Shown here: positions 33,134 to 45,029 of the stretch, piece after piece
How positions within the stretch are numbered: the first letter of the stretch is position 1
Layout: every line of letters starts with the position of its first letter
NCBI GenBank assembly: GCA_964023275.1
Contig: OZ029916.1
Span: forward strand, 46,999,749 to 47,063,748
From: Norana najaformis
Taxonomy: Eukaryota; Annelida; Clitellata; Crassiclitellata; Hormogastridae
Direction: 5' to 3'
Length of the DNA stretch: 64,000 bases
Program-made: the position numbers and the translations under genes
Notes under the pieces: model-generated
Told to the model about the DNA's origin: nothing
Database searches by the model: none
What the model saw: only the letters and a program-made list of their open reading frames with translations

Positions 33134-34599
33134 GTCACCAGCCTGTTAATCTAAGAAACATTAAGAACTCTAGGTTAACTATTAGCAGAGTAACCTAACA
33201 AATAGCACTGCTATCTTTTCTTGTTTAAAAACTACACAAAGAAACGATTCCAGTGGCAACTAATTCAAAATTCGAGATTAATTTAGATTCCTTTTCAATA
33301 ACGTTTCGCACCAACAACTACACAAAGCTCTATGATTATAATTTACCGAACAGCCTCTCCAAAACTGACTCGTCAACGTCAATATCACACTGTACAGCTA
33401 TAACAGCTTGTAAACAATAATTCCAAAACGCCCTAAACACATAACTAAATAAGTAGGCAAAGGCTATGTGGCACATCGGCGCATCAACACAAGGCTTGTG
33501 AATCATTTAATATCACAGGCATAACTCACTATCCAGATACAGCCATTTAAAAACTCTTTAAGTCGTAAGCCTATTCAAAATGACAACATACCTAAAACAG
33601 ATTTTTGAACCGTGTAGTTTGTAGCAATTTATTAAATTTTATAGAGTTATTTTTAATAAATATTGCCAGAAATCACCACAATCGATAGTGTTTATCATAT
33701 TGTAGGGCATTAACTCATCCGCAGAATTCAGACTCGAGTCACTCATAAATTATGTAGCGCAATTATGTATGTCCGTTGAACGCAATTTAGCAGATTTCAA
33801 ACTTCGTAATAAGATTATTTTGAGTCTGATTCTTACATTTTCGGACTGAAATGTTTAGAATGAATTGCTTGTAGTATTGTTCTTACCATGGTCAATTAAT
33901 GATAACCTATTTTCAGGTACATTTCTTTTGCATTGTGACAAGTGCCTTATACAAAAACAACAAAAAACATTTTTGCATTTTATTTTTCAACTAAAACCAG
34001 TCAGCAGTGTTTAAACCTAAAAAGAGAATGTTTAAGCAAAATTAATTAACACCGGCGTCAGAAAGTTAATTTTTTAATAAACGGTAAAGACGTTAATGCT
34101 ACCGAATAATTCGTTGAAAATGCGCAGGGTCGGGGGTCAAAAGTTACTACAGAAAAAGTGGGGTGCGTAGAGAATCCCCAAAACGAATTTCGACTGGATC
34201 CCCGAAATCGATTTTCTAAGTGCGACTCAGATTCCCGAAAATTAAGAAGACAACGTTTTTATGGCAGAATTAGGACTTTTTCCTGAAAGTCAATGTCTTC
34301 ACGATGGGGTGGGGTGTTAGTACAATGTTATGGCGAAACACTGAGATACCTACTCTACATTCGGCTACTATTGCCGATTAAATAGTCCATACTGGTTTTC
34401 GGGTTTTCGACCGCTTTCTATCAAATTGTTTTTGGGAAATAGGGATGTTGTGTATTTTCAGCACTTTCGGGTCTTCGGGGCGACCCCGAAAAAGTATACA
34501 TTTAGGCCTACATTTAGCAGCTGGCTTGGTTAGCTACATTGGTTAAAGCGTACCCCAAGTGTGTGAGGATGTCGGTTCGCATACCATTAGAGGCTATAT

Positions 34600-34745
34600 T
34601 TCAGAGATTTTAATCACGGACTAGTACGGTCCGTGCACGGGGACCTTAAATGGCGTGGCGGCCATTCAAATGGGCGATAAATTCGTTGATAAATGAGCAG
34701 GTACGAGGCCATACGGTAGCTATAGAAAAACATGTATATTTACAA
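34600..34745 (+). mobile_element. Short retroposon, family F4
   Basis: Contains GACTAGTACGGTCCGTGCAC, CCATTCAAATGGGCGATAAA and CATACGGTAGCTATAGAAAA. The central CGGTGGTGAAGG block is deleted relative to 7181-7385. Confidence 0.55.
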
Positions 34746-35324
34746 TTAACACTGTTTTCACTGACTCTAGGGTAACTGATGTGTAGTGTAATATTGTGCT
34801 ATATAATTTAAGTATACTCTTTGTTCTATGATTCTACAATATATTAATAGCAATAGTAATAACAGCGGCATATCCGACCAGCGTCTAATGAACGAGTGTT
34901 GGAGGGAGTGTGGTACGTGTCCTTGCCTCTGCGAGTCGACTGAGGTAGGCGTGACCCTACAGTAGCGTTACCGACCCTATGGTAGTCCATCCCGTTACAT
35001 GTAGTCAATAGGAATACTGTATGTAAAATCTTGGCTATATCATTACGTAAATATCTTTCCTGGCTGACCCCACTCCTCCATTTCAATTAGTTTCCAACTC
35101 CTCCTTAAATGCTTTTATAGATAATTAATTAATTACTTTGTCGATTGAGCCAGCTAATTTAATCTAAAATCTGGATACTTGACAGCACTATAATAGCGCA
35201 CAGGGCCTATGCATCTGAAGTGCATGTGTGTGTGTGTGTGTGGGTGCGTACGTAAACGGCATACTGTAATCACACACATCATAGGGACTCACCGACACTT
35301 CCTCCCTGCAATCTCTACACAGGT

Positions 35325-35595
35325 CTATCACTCAAAATTGAAAGTCCTCTTTAACAAATCCTATCCCAATTCCTCCTCTTTCCCTAATCTGCGTTACCAC
35401 TCCAATTCCAAACACCATCCACTGTAGCCATAAAACTGTCTGTCTGCCTGATTGTTGGATCTTGACCTGGAACTGAATCAGACCCTTCCTGCCTATCCAT
35501 TTTGTTTTGCCTGTGAGCCTTTGAATTAGCTGGTTCCAGCGACTTAGCTTTCTTTGGGCGATGTAGAAACCTCAAGTTTACGATTTCAACATAAG
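35325..35595 (+). mobile_element. LINE C-terminus and 3' UTR, family F3
   Basis: SKLKVLFNKSYPNSSSF (reverse transcriptase terminus) then the F3 3' UTR (TTGTTGGATCTTGACCTGGA, TTAGCTTTCTTTGGGCGATG TAGAAACCTCAAGTTTACG). It ends six bases before the 4-bp target duplication of the MITE. Confidence 0.65.
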
Positions 35596-35605
35596 AAGTC
35601 CATAG

Positions 35606-36101
35606 GGGTCGTCCATGAAGGACGTCCGCAAAAAAATGACCTACTTTGGACCCCTCCCTCCCCCTTGTCCGCATTTGGCCTCCCCCTCCCCTCCCCCTTT
35701 GCAGACGTCCGCACTCCGAAGCCAGTAAACAATGAAGACCAGCATCATGAAAAACATCATTAATAAACTACTCATTCTACCTTATTTAAAAGAACCTTAC
35801 AATGGCACCATACATGGCAGATCTAAATAGATGTGACTTAAGATAGGTTGAAAACTTGAAATGTTTTTTAGCTGTCTGCAACGCAACATTACTATTGATA
35901 AACCAGTGCAGTACAGAGTGTCTGCCATTTGACTGAAGTTGGTGTTTAAAGCATGGGCTGCATTTAAAGCTGTGTACATCTACCAAATTTATATGCGGAC
36001 GTCCGCATAGGCCATAACCCTCCCTCCCCTTGTCCGCAATTGTCCGCATTTGCATGACCCCTCCCTCCCTCCCTCTTTGCGACATCCTTTATGGACGACC
36101 C
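35606..36101. mobile_element. MITE-like DNA transposon, 496 bp, with 4-bp target duplication
   Basis: Terminal inverted repeats: left GGGTCGTCCATGAAGGACGT CCGC, right (complement) GGGTCGTCCATAAAGGATGT CGC. The element is flanked by ATAG on both sides (35602-35605 and 36102-36105). The ends continue as imperfect CCTCCC-rich arms with several TTGTCCGCATTTG blocks, and a perfect 14-bp palindrome TGCGGACGTCCGCA lies near 35996. No transposase frame is present, so it is non-autonomous. I do not assign a superfamily. Confidence 0.8.
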
Positions 36102-36389
36102 ATAGAGCTTTATATTTATTTCAAAATTCACAACAAAAAATAAGGAGAAAAATTTACAGTAGCTCAGTACAGAGACCAAACAATTGCTGATTAGTTACAA
36201 AGAAAAGTAAACTGTCGTACCAGATACAAACTTTGAACTTCACAACATAGTCCTACTGGTACACCATTAAACAATCCCCAACTACAGTACATAAATACAA
36301 CTCAGACATCCGACTAGAAAGTGCTTTCACAGTTCGCCCTCTTCCCTCTGTCCATCTGTTTCTCTGTCTGTGTGGCTGTTTCTCACATA

Positions 36390-36740
36390 ATCATCATCGT
36401 AATCGTAATCCCAAGATTTCTACAGCACCCAACGAAAGCCGCGCCGCGGGGACCAGCTTATTCACAGGCGCTCAGTCAAAACAAAATCGATAGGCAAAAG
36501 GGTTCGGTTCCGGGTCAAGATCCAAGAGTCAGGCAGAGAGAGACAGCGTGGCAGCTATGGTGGGTGATGTTTGGGGCTGGAGAGCAGAGGCAGATAAGAG
36601 GAAGAAGGGGTGTCAGGATAGGATCTGTGGAAGAGGAATGTTTTCAGTTTCGAGTGAAAGGCCGAAGCAGAAATTGCAAGCGGTGGAGCATTGGTGAGTT
36701 TGTATGATGGGCAATCATTAGGACAAACCCGACTAATTAT
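36390..36740 (-). mobile_element. LINE C-terminus and 3' UTR, family F3 (best copy)
   Basis: The minus strand reads SAFHSKLKTFLFHRSYPDTP then a stop. It continues with the F3 3' UTR (CTTGGATCTTGACCCGGAAC, CTGAGCGCCTGTGAATAAGC, TTTCGTTGGGTGCTGTAGAA ATC) and a GATTACGATTACGATGATG tail. This copy identifies F3 as a LINE end. Confidence 0.7.
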
Positions 36741-36750
36741 CATCACACTA

Positions 36751-36939
36751 AGCGGGGCACGGCAACTGACTGGTCAGTGCGATCAGTTTGTAAAGAGGAG
36801 AGTACGGGTTCAAGCCTCCCATGAGACAGTGACTGTAGGGACCTTGAGCAAATCCTTCACTCACAATTGCTTGGCGCCATCGATAGATGCTTAGTCATTA
36901 GATAGTGGCACTTAATAAATGCAGAAATAATAATAATAA
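36751..36939 (+). mobile_element. tRNA-derived SINE, family F1
   Basis: GCGGGGCACGGCAACTGACT, a B box ACGGGTTCAAGCCTCCC, then GAGCAAATCCTTCACTCACA, GCGCCATCGATAGATGC, TCATTAGATAGTGGCACTTA ATAAATGCAGAAATAATAAT. Confidence 0.75.
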
Positions 36940-37050
36940 GCACACCACTCCAACATGACCACACATAAAATTACCATAGATTATATCAACTATTTTTCTA
37001 ACATTCAAAGAATTGGAATGACATTACACAGATAAAGGAAAGCTAACTCA

Positions 37051-37345
37051 TATCGCCCTCTTAGACACCTGTGTTCTTCTGATACTGGTTTGTTGCTTGA
37101 ACCTAGGTTCAGGACAATTGTAGGATCACGTGCCTTTAGCTGCTGCGCTCCGCATATCTGGAATCATCTACCACAAAAGGACCAACTTACAAACTCACTA
37201 TCATCTTTTAAATCACTTGTCACGACTCACTTTTTTACTCTAGCTTTTGCAGAACTCTGTCTTGCCCATGGCAAACATACATCTGCACCTCAGATTCAGA
37301 GTAATTGACCAGTATGCACACATAATAAGTGCTGTAGATAAATAA
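37051..37345 (+). pseudogene. LINE reverse transcriptase C-terminus and 3' UTR
   Basis: RPLRHLCSSDTGLLLEPRFR, GSRAFSCCAPHIWNHLP, LSSFKSLVTTHFF: a clear LINE terminus, 5'-truncated. The 3' part (CTGCACCTCAGATTCAGAGT, GTATGCACACATAATAAGTG CTGTAGATAAATAAATAAT) is shared with the F5 SINE at 13904-14072. Confidence 0.72.
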
Positions 37346-37685
37346 ATAATTAAATGACATTATCATAATCAATATAAACTTAACTATATGTAAATGACTT
37401 ACAAAAGTTCGATTTCTGGAGAGAAGCAGTGAGGGTGCTAAAGCCATGTGCAACAGCAAAACATATACGCATTGGAAAAATGCATCTTAAGTACATGATA
37501 GTATAAAATGATGAAGAAATTCCCCCTATCCTCTACAAATGACACCCCACTAACATGAAGCAACAACATCCACTGTTATCTGACACCAAGCAATATGATC
37601 TAATGTTGTACGACAACATACAACATCATCTCATGTTGCCTGATGCCGTGCAACATGATCAAATGTTGTCTGCCACCAAACAACA

Positions 37686-40069
37686 TCAACTGGTGTGATC
37701 CACAAACACATCCTCGTTCTCACTGCCAGCAGCAAATTCCATCAGCATCTCCAAGTTGTTCAGGATTTGTGTGTGATATTCAATGGCTGTCCGATTGACA
37801 AATTTCCGGAGGACATACGGAATATGCAGGGTTGTCAATTCCTCTATCGATGTCCCGGCTATCGTTCCATTCCACGCTTCCGTCAGTCTGTATGTCATAT
37901 CAACTGAACAAAGTATAAGAATTAGTTACATTTCTTCACAGTGCAAACCGTAGTCGTAATAGTAATCACAAATTCATATAGCACTACTTCAAGAGAAACT
38001 CCTCAAAACATGTGTACAATTACGCTGCTTATAATTACAAAAATACTGCCTCTGAGTAGTTTGATCTTTTAAAAGATGCCATAGAAATAGACAAACATTA
38101 CAACACAGTATAATACAACACGCAAATTAGTCTGAAATTACAAGGCTGAACTTTGAAGTGACTATCGATTGAAGCCCTGTGAATTATACATGTATACATG
38201 TACACATTTTGCTATAGCAACTCCACAGCCTCGACCCTTTGAATTCTCATTGAATTTATCAGGTGATCTTTTATCTCATTTATCACTGCTCCTCTTCCAC
38301 AACATTTCTAATCCCAGTGTACAAACACTCCCCTTCCACAGATCCTGTCCTGATTCTTCCTATCTACTTCCTTCTATCAACTATCTTCCACTTATCTATT
38401 TTGCCACTCAAAATCCAAACACCATCCACCATAGCCATCTGATTGTCTGCCTGCCTGACTTTTGGATCTTGACCTGGAACCGAATATGACCCTTCCTGCC
38501 TACTGATTTTGTTTTGACTAGTGCCTGTGAACAAGCTGGTTCCCCAACTTAGCTTCGTTGGATGCTGTAAAAATCTAGAGTTAATGATTACCATACTAAT
38601 CCAAGAGGCAAATCTCTAAAAAAATTAGTCAAAGGCAATACGTAAATAGGATTTATTTTAAACATTTATGCAGCACCAGTTTCTAAAGAAAGGCATCAGT
38701 TGATAGCGCTAAGCCAAGTTTGGGATCTTTACACAGACTGTCTGCCACCCTGACTCTTGGATCTTGACTTGGAACCAAACCCGAACTTCCCTACCCGTTT
38801 TGTTTTGATTGAGCGCCTGTGCATAAGCTGGTTTCCATTACTTAGCTTTTGTTCAGCGTCATAGAAATCTCAAGTTTACGATAGCGATTGGAAGGCTCGT
38901 ACCCACACAAGTATTTGGCTAAAGTTTCAGACATTAAAATAATCCCTTTTATTTTACAATCGTAATCGCAGTCTTACTATGAAACATTCCATGAAGAAAA
39001 ACAGCTTTGTTTGTGATCTCCAGGCTGTTCGGATCAGAAATTGTCGTCATCGATATGTTCTGGAGTCCAATATGAGCAATGTCCTCAGTACAAATAAACT
39101 GTCGATGTTCAATGTTCAAGTTGTTCACTTTAAGACTTTCAACAAACACATTTCGTCTGAGAAAAACAAAAAACTCAACAATAAATTATCATCATCAGTA
39201 ACAGCTTATAAATGTAAATGTACACAGTTTTACAGAGTGATCATAAGGCCTCGACCCTGCTCATTTTTCAATGAATTAATCGTGTATGATCCTTCACCAC
39301 TGCTGCCCGTTTGAATGGGCTCCATACCATTTAAGGTCCCTGTCTATGGACTGTGCTTGCCTAAGATTCAAATCTTAGAAATAAGCCACGATCAGTAAGC
39401 GAACCTTATGCACAGAGGTGTCATGAAGTATGCTTTAAACAACGTAGCTACCCTGGAGAGCCAAGCTTGATTTCATTTAGTGATGGTGATTAAGCTGGTC
39501 TCCCTGGCCGTTCAGGTTCTCACTTTGTGTCAATCTGTGACAGTAATTTAGTAACTGCGTCAGCAGTCAGATTACGTCCTCAATGCACATCTGCTTATTG
39601 CCTTCAATTAATGATTGTCTTATGGTCGTTTTTATAATTTGTTATAGTTTTTATAAGTTTGTTACTTATGATGGTCAGGTCTTGAATTTCAGTCAGAACT
39701 CAGCTGCAATTGTGTACAAATAGAAATTAACATAATTTTAATCTGTAATTTCAAGAAAACTGTATAAATCATGAAACAGCAAATTTTTTTGTTTTGGGTC
39801 ACTTGGAGGCAACTCTACATAACGACATCCCTACAAAGTACGGTATACTTATAAACCTACAAACTTCAAAAACAAATCAAGATTATAAAATATACGCACA
39901 TTTTGGGATGTAGGTCAGTCAGGTAGTTGGGATCTTTCAGAACCTTGAACACGAGACTCGGTTCATGACTAATAAACTTCTTCAGCTGAAAATTCACAGG
40001 TGTGTTCTGCAGAAAGTAGTATGCAAGGCCGGCCAAGGCCGCACCCAACAAGCCAATGTACTTAAACAT
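37686..40069 (-). CDS. Membrane-anchored protein with a probable SRPBCC/START-like domain
   Basis: Three exons, 39900-40069, 38978-39156 and 37686-37903 (TGA), with consistent phases (2, then 1) and good sites (AAAT|GTGCGT; TTTCTCAG|ACG; CATA|GTAAGA; TTGTTCAG|TTG), giving 188 residues. Residues 1-22 form an N-terminal hydrophobic anchor (MFKYIGLLGAALAGLAYYFL). Then SLVFKVLKDPNYLTDLHPKM resembles the opening helix of SRPBCC lipid-binding proteins, and YRLTEAWNGT...YVLRKFVNRTAIEYHTQIL NNLEML resembles the C-terminal strand plus long helix. This fold reading is my inference; I do not recognise a named orthologue. The first Met of the exon is used (a TTG further up is not a start). The gene is head-to-head with MPV17L2, about 1.06 kb apart, so a shared promoter is possible. 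Confidence 0.75.
38216..38605 (+). mobile_element. LINE 3' end, family F3
   Basis: PFHRSCPDSSY-like terminus followed by the F3 3' UTR (ACTTTTGGATCTTGACCTGG, CTTCGTTGGATGCTGTAAAA ATCTAGAG). It lies in the intron between exons 2 and 3 of the SRPBCC-like gene, antisense to it. Confidence 0.6.
38735..38895 (+). mobile_element. LINE 3' end, family F3
   Basis: CTTGGATCTTGACTTGGAAC, TTGATTGAGCGCCTGTGCAT, TTGTTCAGCGTCATAGAAAT CTCAAGTTTACG. Confidence 0.6.
39285..39385 (-). mobile_element. Short retroposon, family F4
   Basis: CCTTCACCACTGCTGCCCGT, GCTCCATACCATTTAAGGTC and GCCTAAGATTCAAATCTTAG are the complement of the F4 core. It lies in the first intron of the SRPBCC-like gene. Confidence 0.6.
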
Positions 40070-41129
40070 TACGTTAGTTCCCAAGAATCGTTATCGTAGT
40101 GTAACTCGAGATTTTTTACAGCGCCCAAAGAAAGTCTTTGATTTCTGATATAGTCTGCAGATATCGTTTTCTATCACACGATGGCTAAACGAAATTTTAA
40201 AGAAATTGCACCGAAAAAATGCCTCCTATTTTACGTTTTTCTCGTAAGAAATGTGCGCTGCTTCTACAAGTTTTATGGCTGACGTTCGATTAGTTTCTAT
40301 TATCGCTCATCTAACAGTTCGCGGTTTAACATTATTTCAATCTTTTATTCTATCGATTTTACACAAAGTGCTATTGTGTAAATTTTGGTAAAATTTTTCT
40401 GTACTACAATTTTGGTTTGTGAATTTAAAATAATAAAATATTGTAAAATTGTTAATAAAATATCGTAAAACCAGAAAACTTGAGTTTGGATAACTGACAG
40501 GCAAAGTTGGCGAAAATTCCTGGGACCGGCCTCGCATTTCTGTGGGTTCGTGATACCGAATCAGAAGACCGATAAGTAAAGGACGGCAGTTTAAAACAAA
40601 TAACAAGAAACGGAAGACGAACTGTGGTTGCATACACTTTCGGTTATTGCTAAATCGTACCATTGGATCTGTTGGATAGCCATGTTTAATCACCTTTGAC
40701 AGGTTCTCTACAAGGCGCCATATTAATGCCCATGTACATTCACAAATAGGCCTACTTACATACCAGAGTTGAATAAAACTTCTTTCAGTTATCGTCCATG
40801 ATAAGCTACATGGTGCAGTATTAGCAGATGCTGGTTTTGCTTAACTTGATGAATAAAAATGCAGTTTGGGAAGCAGTTACCCTTGTAAGCCAGTTGTAAA
40901 TTTAAAAAATTTTCAGAAAATTTACTCAGATTAACTTTAAAAACGTTTATATTTAGATTGTTGCTAGTGAAAGCAGTAGTCCCTTACTTTGGAGTGCTCC
41001 TGAGTAGTTTATTCTGTATATAAATTAACAAATACAATTACATTAATTCAGATAACTATTTGCCTTTCAGGTTATTGAAAAGTATGGTGAGCCTAAGTTA
41101 GAAAGATCTTTTCGTTGAACTATTCAGCA

Positions 41130-44100
41130 ATGTCTTTCATACGCCAAACGTTCAGCCGTCTTTTTACAAAACGATACCTCCTTGTTACAAACACAGTTGG
41201 CAGTGGAGTTCTGATGGGCCTTGGTGACCTCAGTGTCCAAATGATTGAGAAAAGTACTAGCACTGAAACTGGGCATCTTGGCATTGACTGGCATAGAACC
41301 GGTAAGTATGAAACTGTCAGTGTTGCTTGTTAGTAACGTAATTGTAATTGTAATCATAAATATAGATGGCACTACTTCAAGAGAAACTCCTGAGAGATGC
41401 TTTCAAAGCAACAACACAAAACCTGGTCAAACAGAATTGTTTTCAAGAGTTTATGGAAAGAGGCAAAGCTCATGTCACAGGTTGCTAGGCAACTTCTTCC
41501 AGAAAGATGGACCAATCACAGCATAATATAACATAACTTAACATAATTAGCATAAAATGGGTTTAAGTGGTTCAGAAGACTTTTCGTCTGTGTTAGATCC
41601 ACTGTAAATTAAACAGTATGCCTTGATCACTGTTCTGTTCCTAATCAGGTTACTTTGTTTCCATTGATCTCTTGACTTGACTATGGCAGCACACAGCAGC
41701 TAGGTATAAACGAAATAGATTAATTGCAGATTGGACGCTTACAGGCTTATAGGCCCTGGAGGATGATAATGACGACATTATGGCTGATATTATAGAACTA
41801 TAACTGCTGTTGTATTACATTATATGTTATTTTATGGATACATTACATTAGTGTGCATTGCAGGTCGTCTTTGTGTAATAGGACTTGGCATGGGGCCACT
41901 CCTGCAAGTCTGGTACAAGTTCCTTGACCGAAGGTTTCCTGTTGTCAATGCCATGTCGGTGGCCAGAAAGGTTTTGCTGGATCAGACAATTGCCAGTCCG
42001 ATTTTAATTGTTTACTTCTTCATAGGTTGGAATTTTTTGTTTTCTATATTATTCGAATTTAATTTAATTTAAAAACTTCATTTGCTCTAATTTATTTAAA
42101 TATTCACACATACACATGATCTGTTGCAGATGGGAGCTCATCCAGTTGGCCAACATTATTTCTCGTTTGTTTGAATCTAGAAGTTCCATTAATAAATTGG
42201 AAAAAAGTAACTTAAGCAGGTATGCCAGGTAGACAGCAAAAGGTAACTTGAGTGCCTCTACCCTTTTTCTCTGTTTAATATGTTTTTTCTTTGTTTAGCT
42301 TGTAAGCTGGTGCATTAATACATATTTCTCTTCAGTTTAAATACTGGGCAGGTACTGTATATTATTACATTTTTCTCTTTGCTTGAGTACTGGGCAGGTA
42401 CATTAAACATTTTTCTCTTCAGTTTAGATACTGGGCAGGTACGTGTACATTTATGTATTTTTTCTATTTTCTGTTTTTTATGTAGGTACTGGACTTATGG
42501 AAGGACGTTCCTTTAAGCGCAGTTTCCAAGAACTAAAGAAGAAATTCCTAGCAGTTTATTTGGTCAGTTGGTTTGACGAGTTCTGAAATAACAACTTTTA
42601 TGGCACTGGTGTAATGGTTCCACAGTGAGTTGAATTTGGAAGGTTTTGTGATTTTGGGATTAAATACTCGACTGTGTAGTCGTGTGCAGCAGCTGAGATT
42701 TTGGCAAATCTTGTCAGATGAAGACCAGGAATAACGTCTTCATTTTCACTGATTTTGTACAGCGTAATCTTTTGGTAAGAGGGAATGTATAGTCGCATGG
42801 TGGCCATGGTCGGAATGTTGTTCTTCTGTTTGCAACTCAGTAAAAAAATCTTTAAGTCTCTGGACCATGCCTCCAAAGATTACAATTATCCTTGATGGAG
42901 AGGCTTGTAACGTATGAGCAACTACTTTCATGCATTATGAAGCTAAGTCCATTTTGTCATAGTTCATTTATTCACTCATTCAAGGCATTTATGTAGCGCC
43001 CCTCCCAAGATGCCTACTCAGAGGTGGTCCCAGCCTAGCCCCAGCTAAACAGCTTTCAAGTGCTGACGAAAGGTGCATATGGGGCAGACCAAGAGGGAGG
43101 CTGTTCCAGGTAGATGGCCCAACCATTGAAAAGGCAATACACTGCATTTTTGAATGCGGGCAAGAGGAACAAGTTAGCCTCGAGTTGTGGGTGAAGATTT
43201 TAACAGCAAAACCTGAAAAAGGCCAACAAAACTGTCTTGAGTAGGCAGGCACATTCTCCAACGGGCATCGCTTGCACCTAAAGTATGTAGTAAGAGTGAT
43301 TAATTGCTTTATGCAACTTTACTGGCTGTGTAGTAATGTGGATACAGTAGAATTTTTTCACATGTTGGTGTTGACCCAGTTGTTACTGCAACATTTCAGG
43401 TTGATGTGGCAGTTTGGCCGGCAGCCCAGACAATCAATTTTTTCCTGCTGCCTCCACGCTTTAGAGTCATCTACGTGGCCACACTGGCTCTTGTTTACAA
43501 CATGTTCCTGTCCGTCATGAAGCACATGGTAAGTGTAGTTGTAAAAATGAAATTTCTAGTGCATCGTAACTCGGGTACTTAACATCACTGAGTGTTGGTG
43601 CAAGTTCCAAACAATAGTAGCAATAAATGAAATAAGATTCTTGGCCTGTTGAAGGCAGAAGGTTCCACGTACAAAAGGCTGGCTAAAGGTTTAAAAGTTA
43701 CCTTTTGTGATATAACTTGGGGGGGTGTGCATGGGTAAGATACCTTTTGCCATTTACTTGGGTACTTAATCTGCTTGGTTAAGTTACTTTTTCCCATTGC
43801 TGGTTGGTAGCTGATCGCTAATGAATCTGCTGTTTCAGTTGTGCTTCTGGAATGTGAGTCTTGATACATGATTTTAAATGAAACATTTTGTTGTTTAACC
43901 ATTTTAACTGTATTGAATGATTATTCCGTTTTTGGAGCAAAGTTTGTACTTCATCCAAAATATTTGCCACCCTACCAGGTCCTGTGTGAAAATTGGGAAT
44001 GTAAAGTTTAGATTAATATTACATTACAGTATTCTTTGTTTATCAGTATCACTGTTAACTGCAAGCTACATTACCTAAGTACTTAAAACTGTACTTAAGT

Positions 44101-44362
44101 ACTAGATTTTGTGAAAAGTTAGAGAATGAGGGTTCTAAGCATTCTACACTAGCCTCCATATGTTTGGGGTGTCTGGTATGTCGGTTGAGATGTGAAGCAT
44201 GTTTCTAATATGGCCTCTTCAAGAAAGATTCGGTTTTTCTTATCCAGCTTTTGACGACATTTCTCTTATGTCTTTCAGGAAAATACGGCTGATGCGTTGG
44301 TTGGTTTCATCAACAGATCTGTTTCCTATATAGTGCGCAACGACATAAAACCAGCAAAATGA
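41130..44362 (+). CDS. MPV17L2: Mpv17-like protein 2 (Mpv17/PMP22 family)
   Basis: Five exons, 41130-41301, 41864-42025, 42486-42562, 43400-43528 and 44279-44362 (TGA), phases 1, 1, 0, 0, total 207 residues against about 206 in human. Landmarks: KRYLLVTNTVGSGVLMGLGD (residues 15-34), GMGPLLQVWYKFLDRRFP, RKVLLDQTIASPILIVYFF, then the family signature VWPAAQTINFFLLPPRFRVI Y in exon 4. Mpv17-family proteins have four membrane segments; MPV17L2 is an inner mitochondrial membrane protein needed for mitoribosome assembly in vertebrates. Sites are GT-AG throughout (for example CCG|GTAAGT, TTG|GTCAGT). Intron 2 has a 62-bp triplicate (42310-42455), and intron 3 has a LINE fragment. It ends 1.17 kb before the convergent K2P channel gene. 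Confidence 0.92.
42310..42455 (+). repeat. Tandem repeat of about 62 bp, 3 units
   Basis: Units share ATTTTTCTCTTCAGTTTAGA TACTGGGCAGGTAC and a TACATT spacer, in MPV17L2 intron 2 just upstream of exon 3. Confidence 0.7.
42965..43265 (-). pseudogene. LINE reverse transcriptase C-terminus with GGGGCGCTACATAAAT tail
   Basis: The minus strand reads NSRLTCSSCPHSKMQCIAFS MVGPSTWNSLPLGLP, a reverse transcriptase terminus. Near the end comes GGGGCGCTACATAAATGCCT TGAATGAGTGAATAAATGAA. It lies in MPV17L2 intron 3. Confidence 0.72.
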
Positions 44363-45029
44363 TTATTAATGAGAGTTTAATCTCGTCTAGGAAGTTTTAG
44401 AACGTGTATTGAAAGCTGCACCCAGGTTTTAATACATTTTATTTCATATTTTATATTTTAAAAGTAACAAGTTTTCTCTGCCTGCAGCAGATTGTTGGTC
44501 ACCTGCAGAACACAACAGAGACATTTACAGAAGCAGTGCATTGTAGCCGATGGTTACAGAATAAAGTTCAGTATGAAATGGCTAGGGTTTTAGGAACACT
44601 GAGGGGCATCCGTTTGCGAATATGACTTGGCACAGGTGTTGTAAGAGCGATCTCGGCCCCTGTTGTAACTGTTGGATGGATGGCAGATCTACTAAACCTT
44701 TTCTTGTCCATGCATTTCAATCAATTTTTTGTATTATTGTTTGCACTTATTATGTTTTCAAGGTTAGAAAATTTGAATCTGGGGTGCAAGACAAGTTGTC
44801 GATGGTAGTTAGAGAATCTGCTCAGCATGATTGAACTTGCAATCCCAACCTTCCTATTTTCGTCAGTTATTTATAATCCAACCACTCCGTTCAACCAGTT
44901 CCTCTTCTGCCATGAAAACACTCTTCCACAGATCCTGTCTTGATTCCTCTTCCTCCCCTTAGGCCTGTCTGTCCTTCCGCTCCAATTCCAAACACCATTC
45001 GCAGTAGCCATACGACTGTCTCTATGCTA

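Larger units (their letters stand above)
33134..37685. other. Gene-free interval upstream of LMBRD2
   Basis: Candidate promoter sequence of LMBRD2 should lie just above 33133, but no distinctive element was seen. Contents: an F4 copy (34600-34745, +), an F3 LINE end (35325-35595, +), a MITE (35606-36101), an F3 LINE end (36390-36740, -), an F1 SINE (36751-36939, +), a LINE C-terminus (37051-37345, +) and a degenerate AACATGATC/ATGTTGTC repeat (37560-37690) running up to the stop codon of the SRPBCC-like gene. Confidence 0.5.

Noticed and set aside
35600-36110. CCTCCC-rich arms as a promoter CpG/GC box region
   Set aside because: They are the arms of the inverted-repeat MITE.
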